Positions 49,948-59,143 of a stretch of DNA of 64,000 bases are shown here, one piece after another. The position numbers and the translations under genes were made by a program. The stretch covers positions 114,904-178,903 of the forward strand of contig NZ_LT635839.1 of assembly GCF_900128475.1 (NCBI RefSeq), in the 5' to 3' direction. The notes under the pieces were generated by a model. The model was not told the DNA's origin and made no database searches. It worked only from the letters and a program-made list of their open reading frames with translations. Positions within the stretch are counted from its first letter, which is position 1; each line of letters opens with the position of its first letter. This DNA comes from Mediterranea massiliensis. GTDB lineage: Bacteria; Bacteroidota; Bacteroidia; Bacteroidales; Bacteroidaceae.

Positions 49948-50751
49948 TTACATGCCTGCGGGAAGCGCCTCCCGGAGTATCTCCAACAACGGACCGTGCA
50001 GGGCACCATTGGTCGCCACGATGTGATGTCCTTCCAGAAAAGACGGACTGCCATAGAAATCGGTCACCTGCCCGCCGGCCTCCTGCACCATCAGCGCCGC
50101 CGCCGAGAAATCCCAGCGGCCGATGAACGCCTCCAGCCAGGCATCGTAACGTCCGGCAGCCACATAACAGAGCGCCAGAGCCGCCGAACCGTTCATACGG
50201 ATGGCCGCCACCCGGCCATACAGCCGGTGGATGAGGTGCTCGCCCGTGCGGGCATAGCGTTCGGCATCGTAAGGCAGCTCCACCACCAGGTAGGCCTCGT
50301 CGAGCGAAGGTACGTCGGAAACGTGCATCCGCACGCCGTTCACGTAGGCGCCACCGCCCTTCCAGGCATAGAAACACTCGTCGCGCACCGGCTCGTAGAC
50401 CACTCCCAGCAACAGTTCGTCGCGGCTCCGCAAGGCAATGCTCACACAGTAGGGCGCCACGTCGTGGATGTAGTTCGTGGTGCCGTCCAGCGGGTCGACC
50501 ACCCAGCTATACCGTTCACCCTGCCAGCCGGCCGAGCCTTCCTCGGTGATGAACCCCGCCTCCGGCAACAGCTGCCTCAACGCTTCCACCACCCGCCGCT
50601 CCGACTCGCGGTCGACGTAGGACACATAGTCGTGGGCACGCTTGGCCTGCACGGCGTCCCGGCTGAAATTCTTCCGTTCTTCCTTCAAAAAATGTCCGGC
50701 TTCGCGTGCCACCCGGCACACGTCCGCGACCAATGATTCCATGTTTTCCAT
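49948..50751 (-). CDS. suhB: Inositol monophosphatase family protein
   Basis: 267 residues from the ATG at 50751, which has AAGGAGG 9 bp upstream. Metal-binding motifs of the Li+-sensitive phosphatase fold are ITEEGS, WVVDPLDGTTNYIH and GRWDFSAAALMVQEAGG. It hydrolyses inositol monophosphate or related phosphates; E. coli SuhB also acts on rRNA transcription complexes. The specific substrate cannot be told from sequence. Confidence 0.88.
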   Translation of the reverse strand: MENMESLVADVCRVAREAGHFLKEERKNFSRDAVQAKRAHDYVSYVDRESERRVVEALRQLLPEAGFITEEGSAGWQGERYSWVVDPLDGTTNYIHDVAPYCVSIALRSRDELLLGVVYEPVRDECFYAWKGGGAYVNGVRMHVSDVPSLDEAYLVVELPYDAERYARTGEHLIHRLYGRVAAIRMNGSAALALCYVAAGRYDAWLEAFIGRWDFSAAALMVQEAGGQVTDFYGSPSFLEGHHIVATNGALHGPLLEILREALPAGM

Positions 50752-50867
50752 GTTTCCATACCTCCTTCCGGCGGATACATTCCGTCCTGTTCTGCTAAAA
50801 AACAATCAAAAGTACGGGTTTCGCTTACATTTACCAAAGAAAATGGAAGAAGATTTTGCGAATTGTT

Positions 50868-50875
50868 TACCTTTG
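50868..50875 (+). promoter_or_regulatory. -7 box (TACCTTTG) of the Nudix gene
   Basis: An exact TAnnTTTG 32 bp before the ATG at 50908; the -33 region is weak. Confidence 0.5.
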
Positions 50876-50907
50876 TGTCCGATATGGAACTTAAAGACTG
50901 ATATTCA

Positions 50908-51435
50908 ATGGCAGATCATCCCCTTTCCCAATTCAAGTATTGCCCCAAGTGCGGCTCTCCCCGCTTCGGGATACACAACGAAAAGTCCAAACAATGTGCC
51001 GACTGCGGGTTTGTCTACTATTTCAATCCCTCCTCGGCCACGGTAGCCTTCATCGTCAACAGCCGGGACGAGCTGCTGGTGTGCCGCCGGGCCAAAGAAC
51101 CCGCCAAAGGTACGCTCGACCTGCCCGGAGGCTTCGTCGACCTGTACGAAACGGGGGAAGAGGGAGTGGCCCGCGAGGTGCGGGAAGAGACGGGGCTCCA
51201 CGTCGTACGCACGCACTACCTCTTCTCCCTGCCCAACCTCTACGTGTACTCCGGCTTCACGGTCCATACGCTCGACATGTTCTTCCGCTGCGAGGTCGAG
51301 GACACGCTCCACTACACCGCCATGGACGACGCCGCCGACCTCTTCTTCGTGCCGCTGAAGGACATCCGTCCCGAGGAATTCGGGCTCGGCTCCATCCGCC
51401 GCGGCCTGCAGATTTTCCTGGAAAACAGGCCATGA
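50908..51435 (+). CDS. Zinc-ribbon Nudix hydrolase
   Basis: 175 residues. Zinc ribbon with Cys12, Cys15, Cys30 and Cys33 (YCPKCG, QCADCG). The full Nudix box G75-x5-E81-x7-R89E90-x2-E93E94-x-G96 (GGFVDLYETGEEGVAREVRE, then ETG) is intact. The ribbon plus Nudix layout resembles the NudC/NADH pyrophosphatase side of the family, but the NudC SQPWPFPxS motif is absent. Substrate likely a nucleoside diphosphate derivative. Confidence 0.88.
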   Translation: MADHPLSQFKYCPKCGSPRFGIHNEKSKQCADCGFVYYFNPSSATVAFIVNSRDELLVCRRAKEPAKGTLDLPGGFVDLYETGEEGVAREVREETGLHVVRTHYLFSLPNLYVYSGFTVHTLDMFFRCEVEDTLHYTAMDDAADLFFVPLKDIRPEEFGLGSIRRGLQIFLENRP

Positions 51436-51482
51436 GATACTAAAAAAGCTCAACGAAGCCAACATTTGACGGGCAAAAAACG

Positions 51483-51516
51483 TACTTTTGTATAAGAAGG
51501 CCCCGCAACAGGGGCC
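51483..51516 (+). promoter_or_regulatory. -7 box and leader hairpin of the TPR gene
   Basis: TACTTTTG at 51483-51490, then a hairpin GGCCCC (51499-51504) / GGGGCC (51511-51516) in the 5' leader, without a U-run. The TPR gene starts at 51548. The hairpin may protect the 5' end of the message. Confidence 0.5.
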
Positions 51517-51547
51517 CTGATATATTAACTTCTATTTGTGAGAGACA

Positions 51548-54500
51548 ATGAAACACCGCTTTTCACGCATATTATGCACAGCCCTCTGCTGCGCCCCGCT
51601 GCTGGCCGCGGCGCAGACACACGGGCAAGGCACTACGCCGCAACAACTCTTCCGTGAAGGGAAGAACCTGTTCGAGCAGCGGGCCTACTCCGCCGCCATC
51701 GCCCCCCTGCAGTCCTACATCCGCCTGACCGATGCCGACCGCAACCTGGCCCCCCAGGCCGGCGACCGCCAGGAAGCCGAATACATGCTGGTGTGCGCCG
51801 CCTACGAGACGCGCGACCCCCGGAGCAACGAGCTGCTGCTGGCCTTCCTGGAAGAACATCCCGACACGCCCCATGCCAACCGCATCTCCGCCCTCGTGGC
51901 TTCCAACTACTTCTTCCGGCAGGACTACGACAACGCCCTGGCCATGTTCAACTCCGCCGACCTGGAAAAGCTGGCCAATGACGAGCGCGACGACATGACC
52001 TACCGCAAGGCCACCTGCTACCTGAAGACGGGCAATGTGCAGGAAGCCGCCATCTGGTTCGAAACCCTGCGCAGCACCAGCCCGCGCTACGAAGCCGACT
52101 GCACCTACTACCTGGCCTACATCCGCTACACGCAGGGACGCTACGACGAGGCTCTGAAAGGCTTCCTCGCCTCACAGGGCAACGCCAAATACGAAACGCT
52201 GGCCCCCTACTACATCGCCGAGATCTACCTGCTGAAGCAGCAGTACGACAAGGCCGAGATTGTAGCGCAGAACTACCTGTCGGCCCATCCCGATGCCCCC
52301 TACGCAGCCGAGATGCACCGCATCGAAGGTTCCGCCGACTACTACACGGGCCGCTACCAGAAGGCCATGGACAGCTTCGCAGCCTATACGGGCAGCCTCC
52401 GCGACGAGAAGCCCCGGCGCGACGCCCAGTACATGTACGGCCTGTCGTGCTACCACTGCGGAGTCTATAGCCGCGTGCCCGAACTGCTGGGCGACGTCAC
52501 CACGACCGACGACGCCCTGTCGCAGAACGCCTGGCTGCACATGGGTATGGCCTACCTGAAGATGGCCGACAAGAACAAGGCCCGCATGGCCTTCGAACAG
52601 GCCGCCGCCTCCAGCGCCGATGCCGCCGTCCGGGAACAGGCCGCCTACAACTACGCCCTGTGCATCCACGAGACGTCCTACTCCGCCTTCGGCGAATCGG
52701 TCACCGTGTTCGAGAAGTTCCTCAACGACTACCCCCACTCGCAATACGCCGACCGCGTGAGCGACTATCTGGTGGAGGTCTACATGGAAACCCGCAGCTA
52801 CGATGCCGCCCTGAAGTCCATCAACCGCATCCAGTCGCCCACACCGGCCATCCAGAAGGCCAAGGTACGCATCCTGTTCCAGCTGGGCACGCAGGCCTTT
52901 GCCAACGCCGACTTCCCGACGGCCATCGACTACTTCAGCCAATCGCTCCAGTACAGCACCCGCTTCGGGCGCGAACTGCAGCAGGAGCAGGGCGAGGCAG
53001 CCTACTGGCGCGGCGAGTCCTACTACCGCCTGGGCCGCATGCGGCAGGCGGCCGACGACTTCAACCGCTACCTGAAGTCATCGCCCGACCGCAGCAGCGA
53101 GATGTATGCGCTGGCCTACTACAACCTGGGCTACATCGCCTTCCACCAGAAAGACTATACCACCGCCGAGAGCCGCTTCGGCAGCTACATCCAGCTGGAG
53201 AAAGGTGAGAACCCCGCCGCCCTGGCCGACGCCTGCAACCGCCTGGGCGACTGCTGCCTCCATGCACGCCGCTTTGACGAAGCCAACCGCTACTACTCAC
53301 GCGCCGAAAGCATGGGCACCGCCTCGGGCGACTATTCCTATTATCAGATGGCCCTGGTGGCCGGCCTGCAGAAGAACTACAGCATCAAGGTAGACCTGCT
53401 CAACCGCCTGGCACAGAAGTACCCCAACTCGCCCTATGCCGTCAACGGCCTCTACGAGAAGGGACGCTCGTATGTGCAGAATCAGGAGACCGCCAACGCC
53501 ATCGCCACCTTCAGCGAACTGCTGTCCAAGTATCCCGACAGCCCGGTAGCCCGCAAGGCAGCTGCCGAAATCGGCCTGCTCTACTACCAGAGCGAAGACT
53601 ACAACCGCGCCATCGAGGCCTACAAGCACGTCATCACCCGCTATCCCGGCAGTGAGGAAGCCCGCCTGGCCATGCGCGACCTGAAGTCCATCTACGTCGA
53701 CGCCAACCGCGTGGACGAGTTTGCCGCCCTGGCCGCCCAGATGCCCGGACAAATCCGCTTCGAAGCCAGCGAACAGGACTCGCTGACCTACATCGCCGCC
53801 GAGAAGGTCTACATGAAAGGCGACATCCAGCCGGCCAAGACCAGCTTCGAACGCTACCTGCAGAGCTATCCCGAAGGCGCCTTCCGCCTGAATGCCCACT
53901 ACTACCTGTGCCTCATCGGCAAGGAACAGAAAGACGACGAGGCCGTGCTGCTCCATGCGGGCAAGCTGCTGGAATATCCCGACAGCCCCTATGCCGAAGA
54001 AGCCCTGCCCATGCACGCCGAAATCCTCTTCAACCGTCAGCAGTACGACCAGGCCCTGGCCGACTACAAGCTGCTGCAGGCCCGTGCCACCAACGACAGC
54101 CGCCGCCAGCTGGGCGCCACCGGCGTACTGCGCTGCGCCGTGCTGCTGAAGGACGACGTGGAGACCATCCACGCCGCCACCGCCCTGCTCGACGAGGCCA
54201 AGTTGTCGCCCGAGCTGAAGAACGAAGCCCTCTACTACCGGGCCAAGGCCTACCTCAACCAGAAAGCCTGGCAGAAGGCCGTGGCCGACCTGAAGCCCCT
54301 GTCCGAAGACACCCGTACCCTTTACGGCGCCGAGGCCAAATACCTGCTGGCCCAGCACCTCTACGACAGCGGCGACTATGCGGCGGCCGAGAAGGAAGTG
54401 CTCCAGTTCATCGAGCAGAGTACCCCGCACGCCTACTGGCTGGCCCGCAGCTTCGTCCTCCTGTCCGACGTCTATGTGGCGATGGACAAGAAGCTCGACG

Positions 54501-54592
54501 CCCGCCAGTACCTCCTCAGCCTGCAGCAGAACTACCAGGCCGACGACGACATTGCCGGTATGATTGAAGAACGATTGGAAAAACTGAAATAA
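51548..54592 (+). CDS. Large exported TPR protein
   Basis: 1014 residues. Signal peptide 1-21 (ILCTALCCAPLLAAA) and then about 20 tetratricopeptide-like repeats to the end (typical units: QQLFREGKNLFEQRAYSAAI, YYRLGRMRQAADDFNRYLKS). No enzymatic domain. Probably a periplasmic scaffold, as in outer membrane assembly or secretion systems of Bacteroidota. It precedes an outer membrane beta-barrel gene by 13 bp; co-translation makes a physical partnership likely. Confidence 0.9.
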   Translation: MKHRFSRILCTALCCAPLLAAAQTHGQGTTPQQLFREGKNLFEQRAYSAAIAPLQSYIRLTDADRNLAPQAGDRQEAEYMLVCAAYETRDPRSNELLLAFLEEHPDTPHANRISALVASNYFFRQDYDNALAMFNSADLEKLANDERDDMTYRKATCYLKTGNVQEAAIWFETLRSTSPRYEADCTYYLAYIRYTQGRYDEALKGFLASQGNAKYETLAPYYIAEIYLLKQQYDKAEIVAQNYLSAHPDAPYAAEMHRIEGSADYYTGRYQKAMDSFAAYTGSLRDEKPRRDAQYMYGLSCYHCGVYSRVPELLGDVTTTDDALSQNAWLHMGMAYLKMADKNKARMAFEQAAASSADAAVREQAAYNYALCIHETSYSAFGESVTVFEKFLNDYPHSQYADRVSDYLVEVYMETRSYDAALKSINRIQSPTPAIQKAKVRILFQLGTQAFANADFPTAIDYFSQSLQYSTRFGRELQQEQGEAAYWRGESYYRLGRMRQAADDFNRYLKSSPDRSSEMYALAYYNLGYIAFHQKDYTTAESRFGSYIQLEKGENPAALADACNRLGDCCLHARRFDEANRYYSRAESMGTASGDYSYYQMALVAGLQKNYSIKVDLLNRLAQKYPNSPYAVNGLYEKGRSYVQNQETANAIATFSELLSKYPDSPVARKAAAEIGLLYYQSEDYNRAIEAYKHVITRYPGSEEARLAMRDLKSIYVDANRVDEFAALAAQMPGQIRFEASEQDSLTYIAAEKVYMKGDIQPAKTSFERYLQSYPEGAFRLNAHYYLCLIGKEQKDDEAVLLHAGKLLEYPDSPYAEEALPMHAEILFNRQQYDQALADYKLLQARATNDSRRQLGATGVLRCAVLLKDDVETIHAATALLDEAKLSPELKNEALYYRAKAYLNQKAWQKAVADLKPLSEDTRTLYGAEAKYLLAQHLYDSGDYAAAEKEVLQFIEQSTPHAYWLARSFVLLSDVYVAMDKKLDARQYLLSLQQNYQADDDIAGMIEERLEKLK

Positions 54593-54605
54593 ACCCCTTG
54601 GAAAG

Positions 54606-56264
54606 ATGAAAGCAATACAATATCTCTTGGGAGGCATGTGCCTGGCCGCCCTGCCCGTAGCCCTGCAGGCACAGGAACAGAAGAAGGACACGACCCTGAC
54701 CCGCACCGTGGTGGTGGAGCAGGAATACAACCCCGACATCCTGGATGCGGCGAAGGTCAACGTGCTGCCCCGCGTCGAACCGCCCACGGTCAGCAAGAAA
54801 GCCGTGGCCTACGACGAAAAGCTGACACCCGCCACCCGCATCCCTGCCGGCCTCATGCAGCCCTATACCGGGCGGGAAACCCTGTCCAAGACACCCGCCG
54901 GCTATGCACGCCTGGGCTATGGCAACAACAATAACCTGGACCTGCAAGCCGCCTACCAGTTCACCCTGACGGACAACGACCGCCTGAACCTGCACCTGGG
55001 CATGGACGGCATGAACGGCAAGCTCGACAGGGGCGAAGGGCTGGAGAAGTGGAAGTCGCGCTACTACCGCACCCGTGCGGGCGTGGACTACCAGCACCGC
55101 TTCCGCAACCTGGACTTCGACCTGGGCGGACACTTCGGACTGAGCAACTTCAACTTCATGCCCGGATGGGAGGACAGCAAACAGAAGTTCACCGCCGGCG
55201 ACGTGCACCTCGGCCTCCGGAACCGCAACAAGGACCTCGTGCTGGACTATGCCCTGGAGACCAACCTGCTGCTCTACCAGCGCCAGCACGACCCCGTGGC
55301 CGCCGATGCCGGCGAGAACCTGGTACGCACCAAGGCCGAAGTGAGCGGCGACATCTCCGACGAGCAGCTCATCCGCATCGGCTTCTACATGGACAATGCC
55401 TTCTACCGGAAAGCCCAATTCGACAACTGTACATCCGTCGGACTGAACCCGGCCTACCGCTTCCACAACGACGACTGGCAGCTGACGCTGGGCGCACACG
55501 TCGACATGGCCTTCGGCTTCGGCAAGCAGTTCCGCGCCGCCCCCGACGTGCAGGTGCAGTACAACTTCTCGGACAGCTACCTGCTCTACGCCCAGGCCAC
55601 CGGCGGCAAGCGGCAGAATGATTTCCGCCAGCTGGAAAGCTACAACCCCTACGGACAGCTCTTCAACCAGCTCGACGCCACCTACGAACAGCTGAACGCC
55701 GCCATCGGCTTCAAGGCCAGCCCTGCCGACGAGCTTTGGTTCCACGTGTATGGTGGGTATCAGGACCTGAAGGGGGACCTCTTCATCGCGCCCGACATCA
55801 TCACAGGAGGCACTTCCCCGCTGTCGCGCCTGATTCTCGGCCAGGCCGATGCCCGCAATGTCTACGTGGGCGGTACAGTGGACTACGACTACAAGCAGCT
55901 GTTCGGCTTCCATGCCTCGGCCATCTACCGCAACTGGAGCACCCCGACCGAAGAAAACGCCGCCTATGCCGAAAGCACGATACTGGGCTTCAAACCCGCC
56001 CTCGAAACCGATGCACGGATAGACGTACAGCCTCTGTCGGCCCTGCGCTTCTCGCTGGGCTACCGCCACATCGGACGCACGAAGGTGGAAGGCGAACGTG
56101 CCGACGCCGTCAGCGACCTCTACGTGTCGGCCCACTACGAGCTGTTCCGCAACATCCTGGTGTATGCCCGCCTCAACAATCTGCTGAACAAGAATTACCA
56201 ATATTACGAAGGCTGTCCCACCCAAGGGTTCAACTTCCTGGGAGGCGTCAGTTTCCGTTTTTAG
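54606..56264 (+). CDS. TonB-receptor-like outer membrane beta-barrel protein without a full plug
   Basis: 552 residues. Signal peptide 1-22 (AALPVALQAQ). A short N-terminal conserved strand (TRTVVVEQEYNPDILDAAKV, PRVEPPTVSKK) is followed by a beta-barrel of amphipathic strands ending in a C-terminal aromatic, GGVSFRF, as required for BAM insertion. The barrel resembles TonB-dependent receptors, but the length is short for a full 22-strand receptor with plug. Transcribed with the TPR gene. Confidence 0.85.
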   Translation: MKAIQYLLGGMCLAALPVALQAQEQKKDTTLTRTVVVEQEYNPDILDAAKVNVLPRVEPPTVSKKAVAYDEKLTPATRIPAGLMQPYTGRETLSKTPAGYARLGYGNNNNLDLQAAYQFTLTDNDRLNLHLGMDGMNGKLDRGEGLEKWKSRYYRTRAGVDYQHRFRNLDFDLGGHFGLSNFNFMPGWEDSKQKFTAGDVHLGLRNRNKDLVLDYALETNLLLYQRQHDPVAADAGENLVRTKAEVSGDISDEQLIRIGFYMDNAFYRKAQFDNCTSVGLNPAYRFHNDDWQLTLGAHVDMAFGFGKQFRAAPDVQVQYNFSDSYLLYAQATGGKRQNDFRQLESYNPYGQLFNQLDATYEQLNAAIGFKASPADELWFHVYGGYQDLKGDLFIAPDIITGGTSPLSRLILGQADARNVYVGGTVDYDYKQLFGFHASAIYRNWSTPTEENAAYAESTILGFKPALETDARIDVQPLSALRFSLGYRHIGRTKVEGERADAVSDLYVSAHYELFRNILVYARLNNLLNKNYQYYEGCPTQGFNFLGGVSFRF

Positions 56265-56308
56265 TTTTTTTTCTTATATTAATTGAAGGTGGAGAAATTG
56301 TTTTTTCC

Positions 56309-56316
56309 TACTTTTG
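56309..56316 (+). promoter_or_regulatory. -7 box of topA
   Basis: TACTTTTG; a TTGA at 56283-56286 is 22 bp upstream and may be the -33 box. Confidence 0.55.
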
Positions 56317-56359
56317 CGGGCAAAATCCGCGGGGCATGTCCGCAACAAAGCAAGAACTT

Positions 56360-58711
56360 ATGCAGAAGAATTTAGTCATAGTCGAGTCACCGGCCAAAGC
56401 CAAGACCATCGAGAAGTTCCTGGGGAAGGACTACGAAGTGCTCTCCAGCTACGGTCACATCCGGGACTTACGGAAAAAAGATTTCAGCATCGACATCAAC
56501 AACCACTTCGAGCCGCAATACGAAATTCCGGCAGACAAGAAGAAGCTCGTCGCCCACCTGAAGGAAGAAGCGGCCAAAGCCGAAACCGTCTGGCTCGCAT
56601 CCGATGAGGACCGCGAGGGAGAGGCCATCGCCTGGCACCTGTACGAGGTGCTGGGACTGAAGCCTGAACACACGCGGCGCATCGTCTTCCACGAAATCAC
56701 CAAGAACGCTATCCTGCGCGCCATCGAGCATCCGCGCCAGATCGACCTGAACCTGGTGGACGCCCAGCAGGCACGCCGCATCCTGGACCGCATCGTGGGC
56801 TTTGAGCTGTCACCCGTGCTGTGGCGCAAGGTGAAGCCCGCCCTCTCGGCCGGCCGCGTACAGTCGGTGGCCGTACGCCTCATCGCCGAGCGCGAACGCG
56901 AGATACAGGCCTTCCACAGCGAAGCGGCCTACCGCGTGACAGCCGTCTTCCCCGTACCCGACGCCAACGGCAAGCCGGTGGAGATGAAGGCCGAACTGGA
57001 GCACCGCTTCAAGACCAAGGAAGAGGCACGCCGCTTCCTGGAAAGCTGCAAGGACGCCACCTTCACCATCCGCGACGTCGCCACGCGCCCGCTGAAGAAA
57101 AGCCCCGCCGCCCCCTTCACCACCTCGACCCTCCAGCAGGAGGCCGCCCGCAAGCTGGGCTTCTCCGTGGCACAGACGATGATGGTGGCACAGAGCCTCT
57201 ACGAATCGGGACACATCACCTACATGCGTACCGACTCGGTGAACCTCTCCGAACTGGCCATCAACGCCGCCCGCGAGACCATCACCGCCAAGATGGGTGA
57301 ACGCTACCTGCACTCGCGCCACTTCACCACCAAGACCAAGGGTGCACAGGAGGCTCACGAAGCCATCCGCCCCACCTACATGGAGCACGTCAAGATAGAG
57401 GCCACCGCCCAGGAACGCCGCCTCTACGACCTGATATGGAAACGCACGCTGGCCTCGCAGATGGCCGAAGCCGAACTGGAAAAGACGACGGTGACCATCG
57501 GCCTTAGCAACACCGGCGAAGAATTTACCGCCGTGGGCGAAGTCGTGAAGTTTGACGGCTTCCTGCGCGTGTACCGCGAGTCGCACGACGACGAGGCCGA
57601 AGGCGATGACGTGGCCGGACTGCTGCCCCCGCTCACGCAGGGACAGACGCTGGACTACAGCAACGTGACCGCCACCGAACGCTTCACCCTCCAGCCGCCC
57701 CGCTACACCGAAGCCAGCCTGGTGCGCAAGCTCGAGGAACTGGGCATCGGCCGTCCGTCTACCTACGCGCCCACCATCTCCACCATCCAGCAGCGCGAAT
57801 ACGTGGTCAAGGGCGAGAAGCCGGGCAAGGAGCGCAAGTACGACGTACTGACACTGGAAAAAGGAAAAGACATCACCGAAGATACCCGCACGGAACTGAC
57901 CGGTGCCGAGAAGTCCAAACTACTGCCGACCGACATCGGCATGGTGGTGAACGACTTCCTCACCGAGTACTTCCCCGACATCCTCGACTACAACTTCACG
58001 GCCACCGTCGAGAAGCAGTTTGACGAGATTGCCGAAGGCGAGACGAAGTGGACCACCGTGCTCGACCGCTTCTACCGCAAGTTCCACCCGTCAGTCGAGA
58101 AGACTCTCGCCGCCAAGAACGAGCACAAGGCCGGCGAACGTCTGCTGGGCACTGACCCCGCCAGCGGCAAGCCCGTATCGGTGAAGATCGGCCGTTTCGG
58201 CCCCGTGGTGCAGATAGGCAGCGCCGACGACGGCGAGAAGCCCCGCTTCTCCCGCCTGGAGAAAGGCATGTCCATCGAGACCATCACGCTGGACGAAGCC
58301 CTGAAGCTCTTCCGCCTGCCCCGCACGCTGGGCGAATACGAAGGAGCTGAAATCAAGGTGAGCAGCGGCCGCTACGGTCCCTACGCCCAGTGGAAGACGA
58401 TATTCGCCTCCCTGCCCCAAGGCACCGACCCGCTGACCGTGACCCTCGACGAAGCCGTGACCCTCATCAAGGAAAAGCAGGAAGCCGAAGCCAAGCGCCA
58501 CATCAAGAAGTTTGCCGAAGAGCCCGATCTCGAAATCATGAACGGCCGCTACGGCCCCTACATCGCCTACAAGGGCAGCAACTACAAGATACCCGAAGGC
58601 ATCACGCCCCAGGACCTCAACCTGCAGGCCTGCATGGACCTCATCAAGCTGCAGAGCGACCCCGACAGGCCCAAGGCACGCCGCGGCAAGACCACCCGCA
58701 AGAAGGCGTAA
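56360..58711 (+). CDS. topA: DNA topoisomerase I
   Basis: 783 residues from the ATG at 56360 (MQKNLVIVESPAKAKTIEKF). An in-frame ATG at 56336 adds 8 residues, and the frame open from 55736 is only an overlap with the barrel gene. Toprim domain at 1-115 (WLASDEDREGEAIAWH), gate domains, and the active-site Tyr in HITYMRTDSVNLS. The C-terminus has Topo_C repeats (KIGRFGPVVQIG, KVSSGRYGPYAQWK, IMNGRYGPYIAYKG) instead of four-Cys zinc fingers, and a basic tail. It relaxes negative supercoils. Confidence 0.96.
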   Translation: MQKNLVIVESPAKAKTIEKFLGKDYEVLSSYGHIRDLRKKDFSIDINNHFEPQYEIPADKKKLVAHLKEEAAKAETVWLASDEDREGEAIAWHLYEVLGLKPEHTRRIVFHEITKNAILRAIEHPRQIDLNLVDAQQARRILDRIVGFELSPVLWRKVKPALSAGRVQSVAVRLIAEREREIQAFHSEAAYRVTAVFPVPDANGKPVEMKAELEHRFKTKEEARRFLESCKDATFTIRDVATRPLKKSPAAPFTTSTLQQEAARKLGFSVAQTMMVAQSLYESGHITYMRTDSVNLSELAINAARETITAKMGERYLHSRHFTTKTKGAQEAHEAIRPTYMEHVKIEATAQERRLYDLIWKRTLASQMAEAELEKTTVTIGLSNTGEEFTAVGEVVKFDGFLRVYRESHDDEAEGDDVAGLLPPLTQGQTLDYSNVTATERFTLQPPRYTEASLVRKLEELGIGRPSTYAPTISTIQQREYVVKGEKPGKERKYDVLTLEKGKDITEDTRTELTGAEKSKLLPTDIGMVVNDFLTEYFPDILDYNFTATVEKQFDEIAEGETKWTTVLDRFYRKFHPSVEKTLAAKNEHKAGERLLGTDPASGKPVSVKIGRFGPVVQIGSADDGEKPRFSRLEKGMSIETITLDEALKLFRLPRTLGEYEGAEIKVSSGRYGPYAQWKTIFASLPQGTDPLTVTLDEAVTLIKEKQEAEAKRHIKKFAEEPDLEIMNGRYGPYIAYKGSNYKIPEGITPQDLNLQACMDLIKLQSDPDRPKARRGKTTRKKA

Positions 58712-58726
58712 AGCCGACAGCCCTAT

Positions 58727-58808
58727 AAAATACGGACGGCGCGGAAGAAGAAGGAAGGGACACCGTTCCCTACACATCTCTTCTGCGCCGTCCGTATTTT
58801 TTGTTCCG
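58727..58808 (+). terminator. Long hairpin terminator after topA
   Basis: A 16-bp perfect stem (58727-58742 with 58785-58800) with a 42-nt loop, followed by TTTTGTT. Confidence 0.8.
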
Positions 58809-58912
58809 TTTGCCCAGCCTAAAGCAAGCGTTTGCCCAGCTTGAACGAACGGTTTATCCAGCTTAAACGGACCGTTTGCCCAGCTTAAACGGAACCTTTA
58901 GGCTGGGCAAAG
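58808..58912. repeat. 22-bp intergenic array (GTTTGCCCAGCTTAAAC family), copy 2
   Basis: Four units start at 58808, 58830, 58852 and 58874, exactly 22 bp apart, then one inverted unit (TTTAGGCTGGGCAAAG, 58897-58912). Same family and same design as 13625-13726. Confidence 0.85.
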
Positions 58913-58949
58913 GAAGAGGCCCCTACAGCCTCCGTCCTTCCCTCCCAAA

Positions 58950-59022
58950 GAAAGCAATGTTTTTCCCAAAAAGAAAGAATGTTTTGCACCAGAGAAAGCA
59001 ATGTTTTACAGGAAAACAATGC
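58950..59022. repeat. GAAAGCAATGTTTT short array
   Basis: Units begin at 58950, 58973 and 58994 (GAAAGCAATG, GAAAGAATG, GAAAGCAATG), average period 22, with a degenerate fourth near 59012. The word resembles GAAGCACTG of the 23-bp family. Confidence 0.6.
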
Positions 59023-59086
59023 CGAAAACTGGAAAAGGAAAAGTCGGCAAAATCATGCCGACAAGGAACATAAAGCACACCAAGAC

Positions 59087-59118
59087 CTTGCAGGTTTCCT
59101 CTTTTCTCCATACATTTG
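59087..59118 (+). promoter_or_regulatory. Promoter of the DUF6624-like gene
   Basis: CTTG (59087-59090), 20 bp, TACATTTG (59111-59118), 25 bp before the ATG at 59144. It excludes the longer open frame from 58979. Confidence 0.65.
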
Positions 59119-59143
59119 TAAAAAAGAAAAAAAACATTCTGCC

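Noticed and set aside
55736..56359. Long N-terminal extension of topA
   Set aside because: Overlaps the end of the beta-barrel gene in another frame; Arg/Pro-rich with no similarity; the promoter -7 box lies at 56309-56316.
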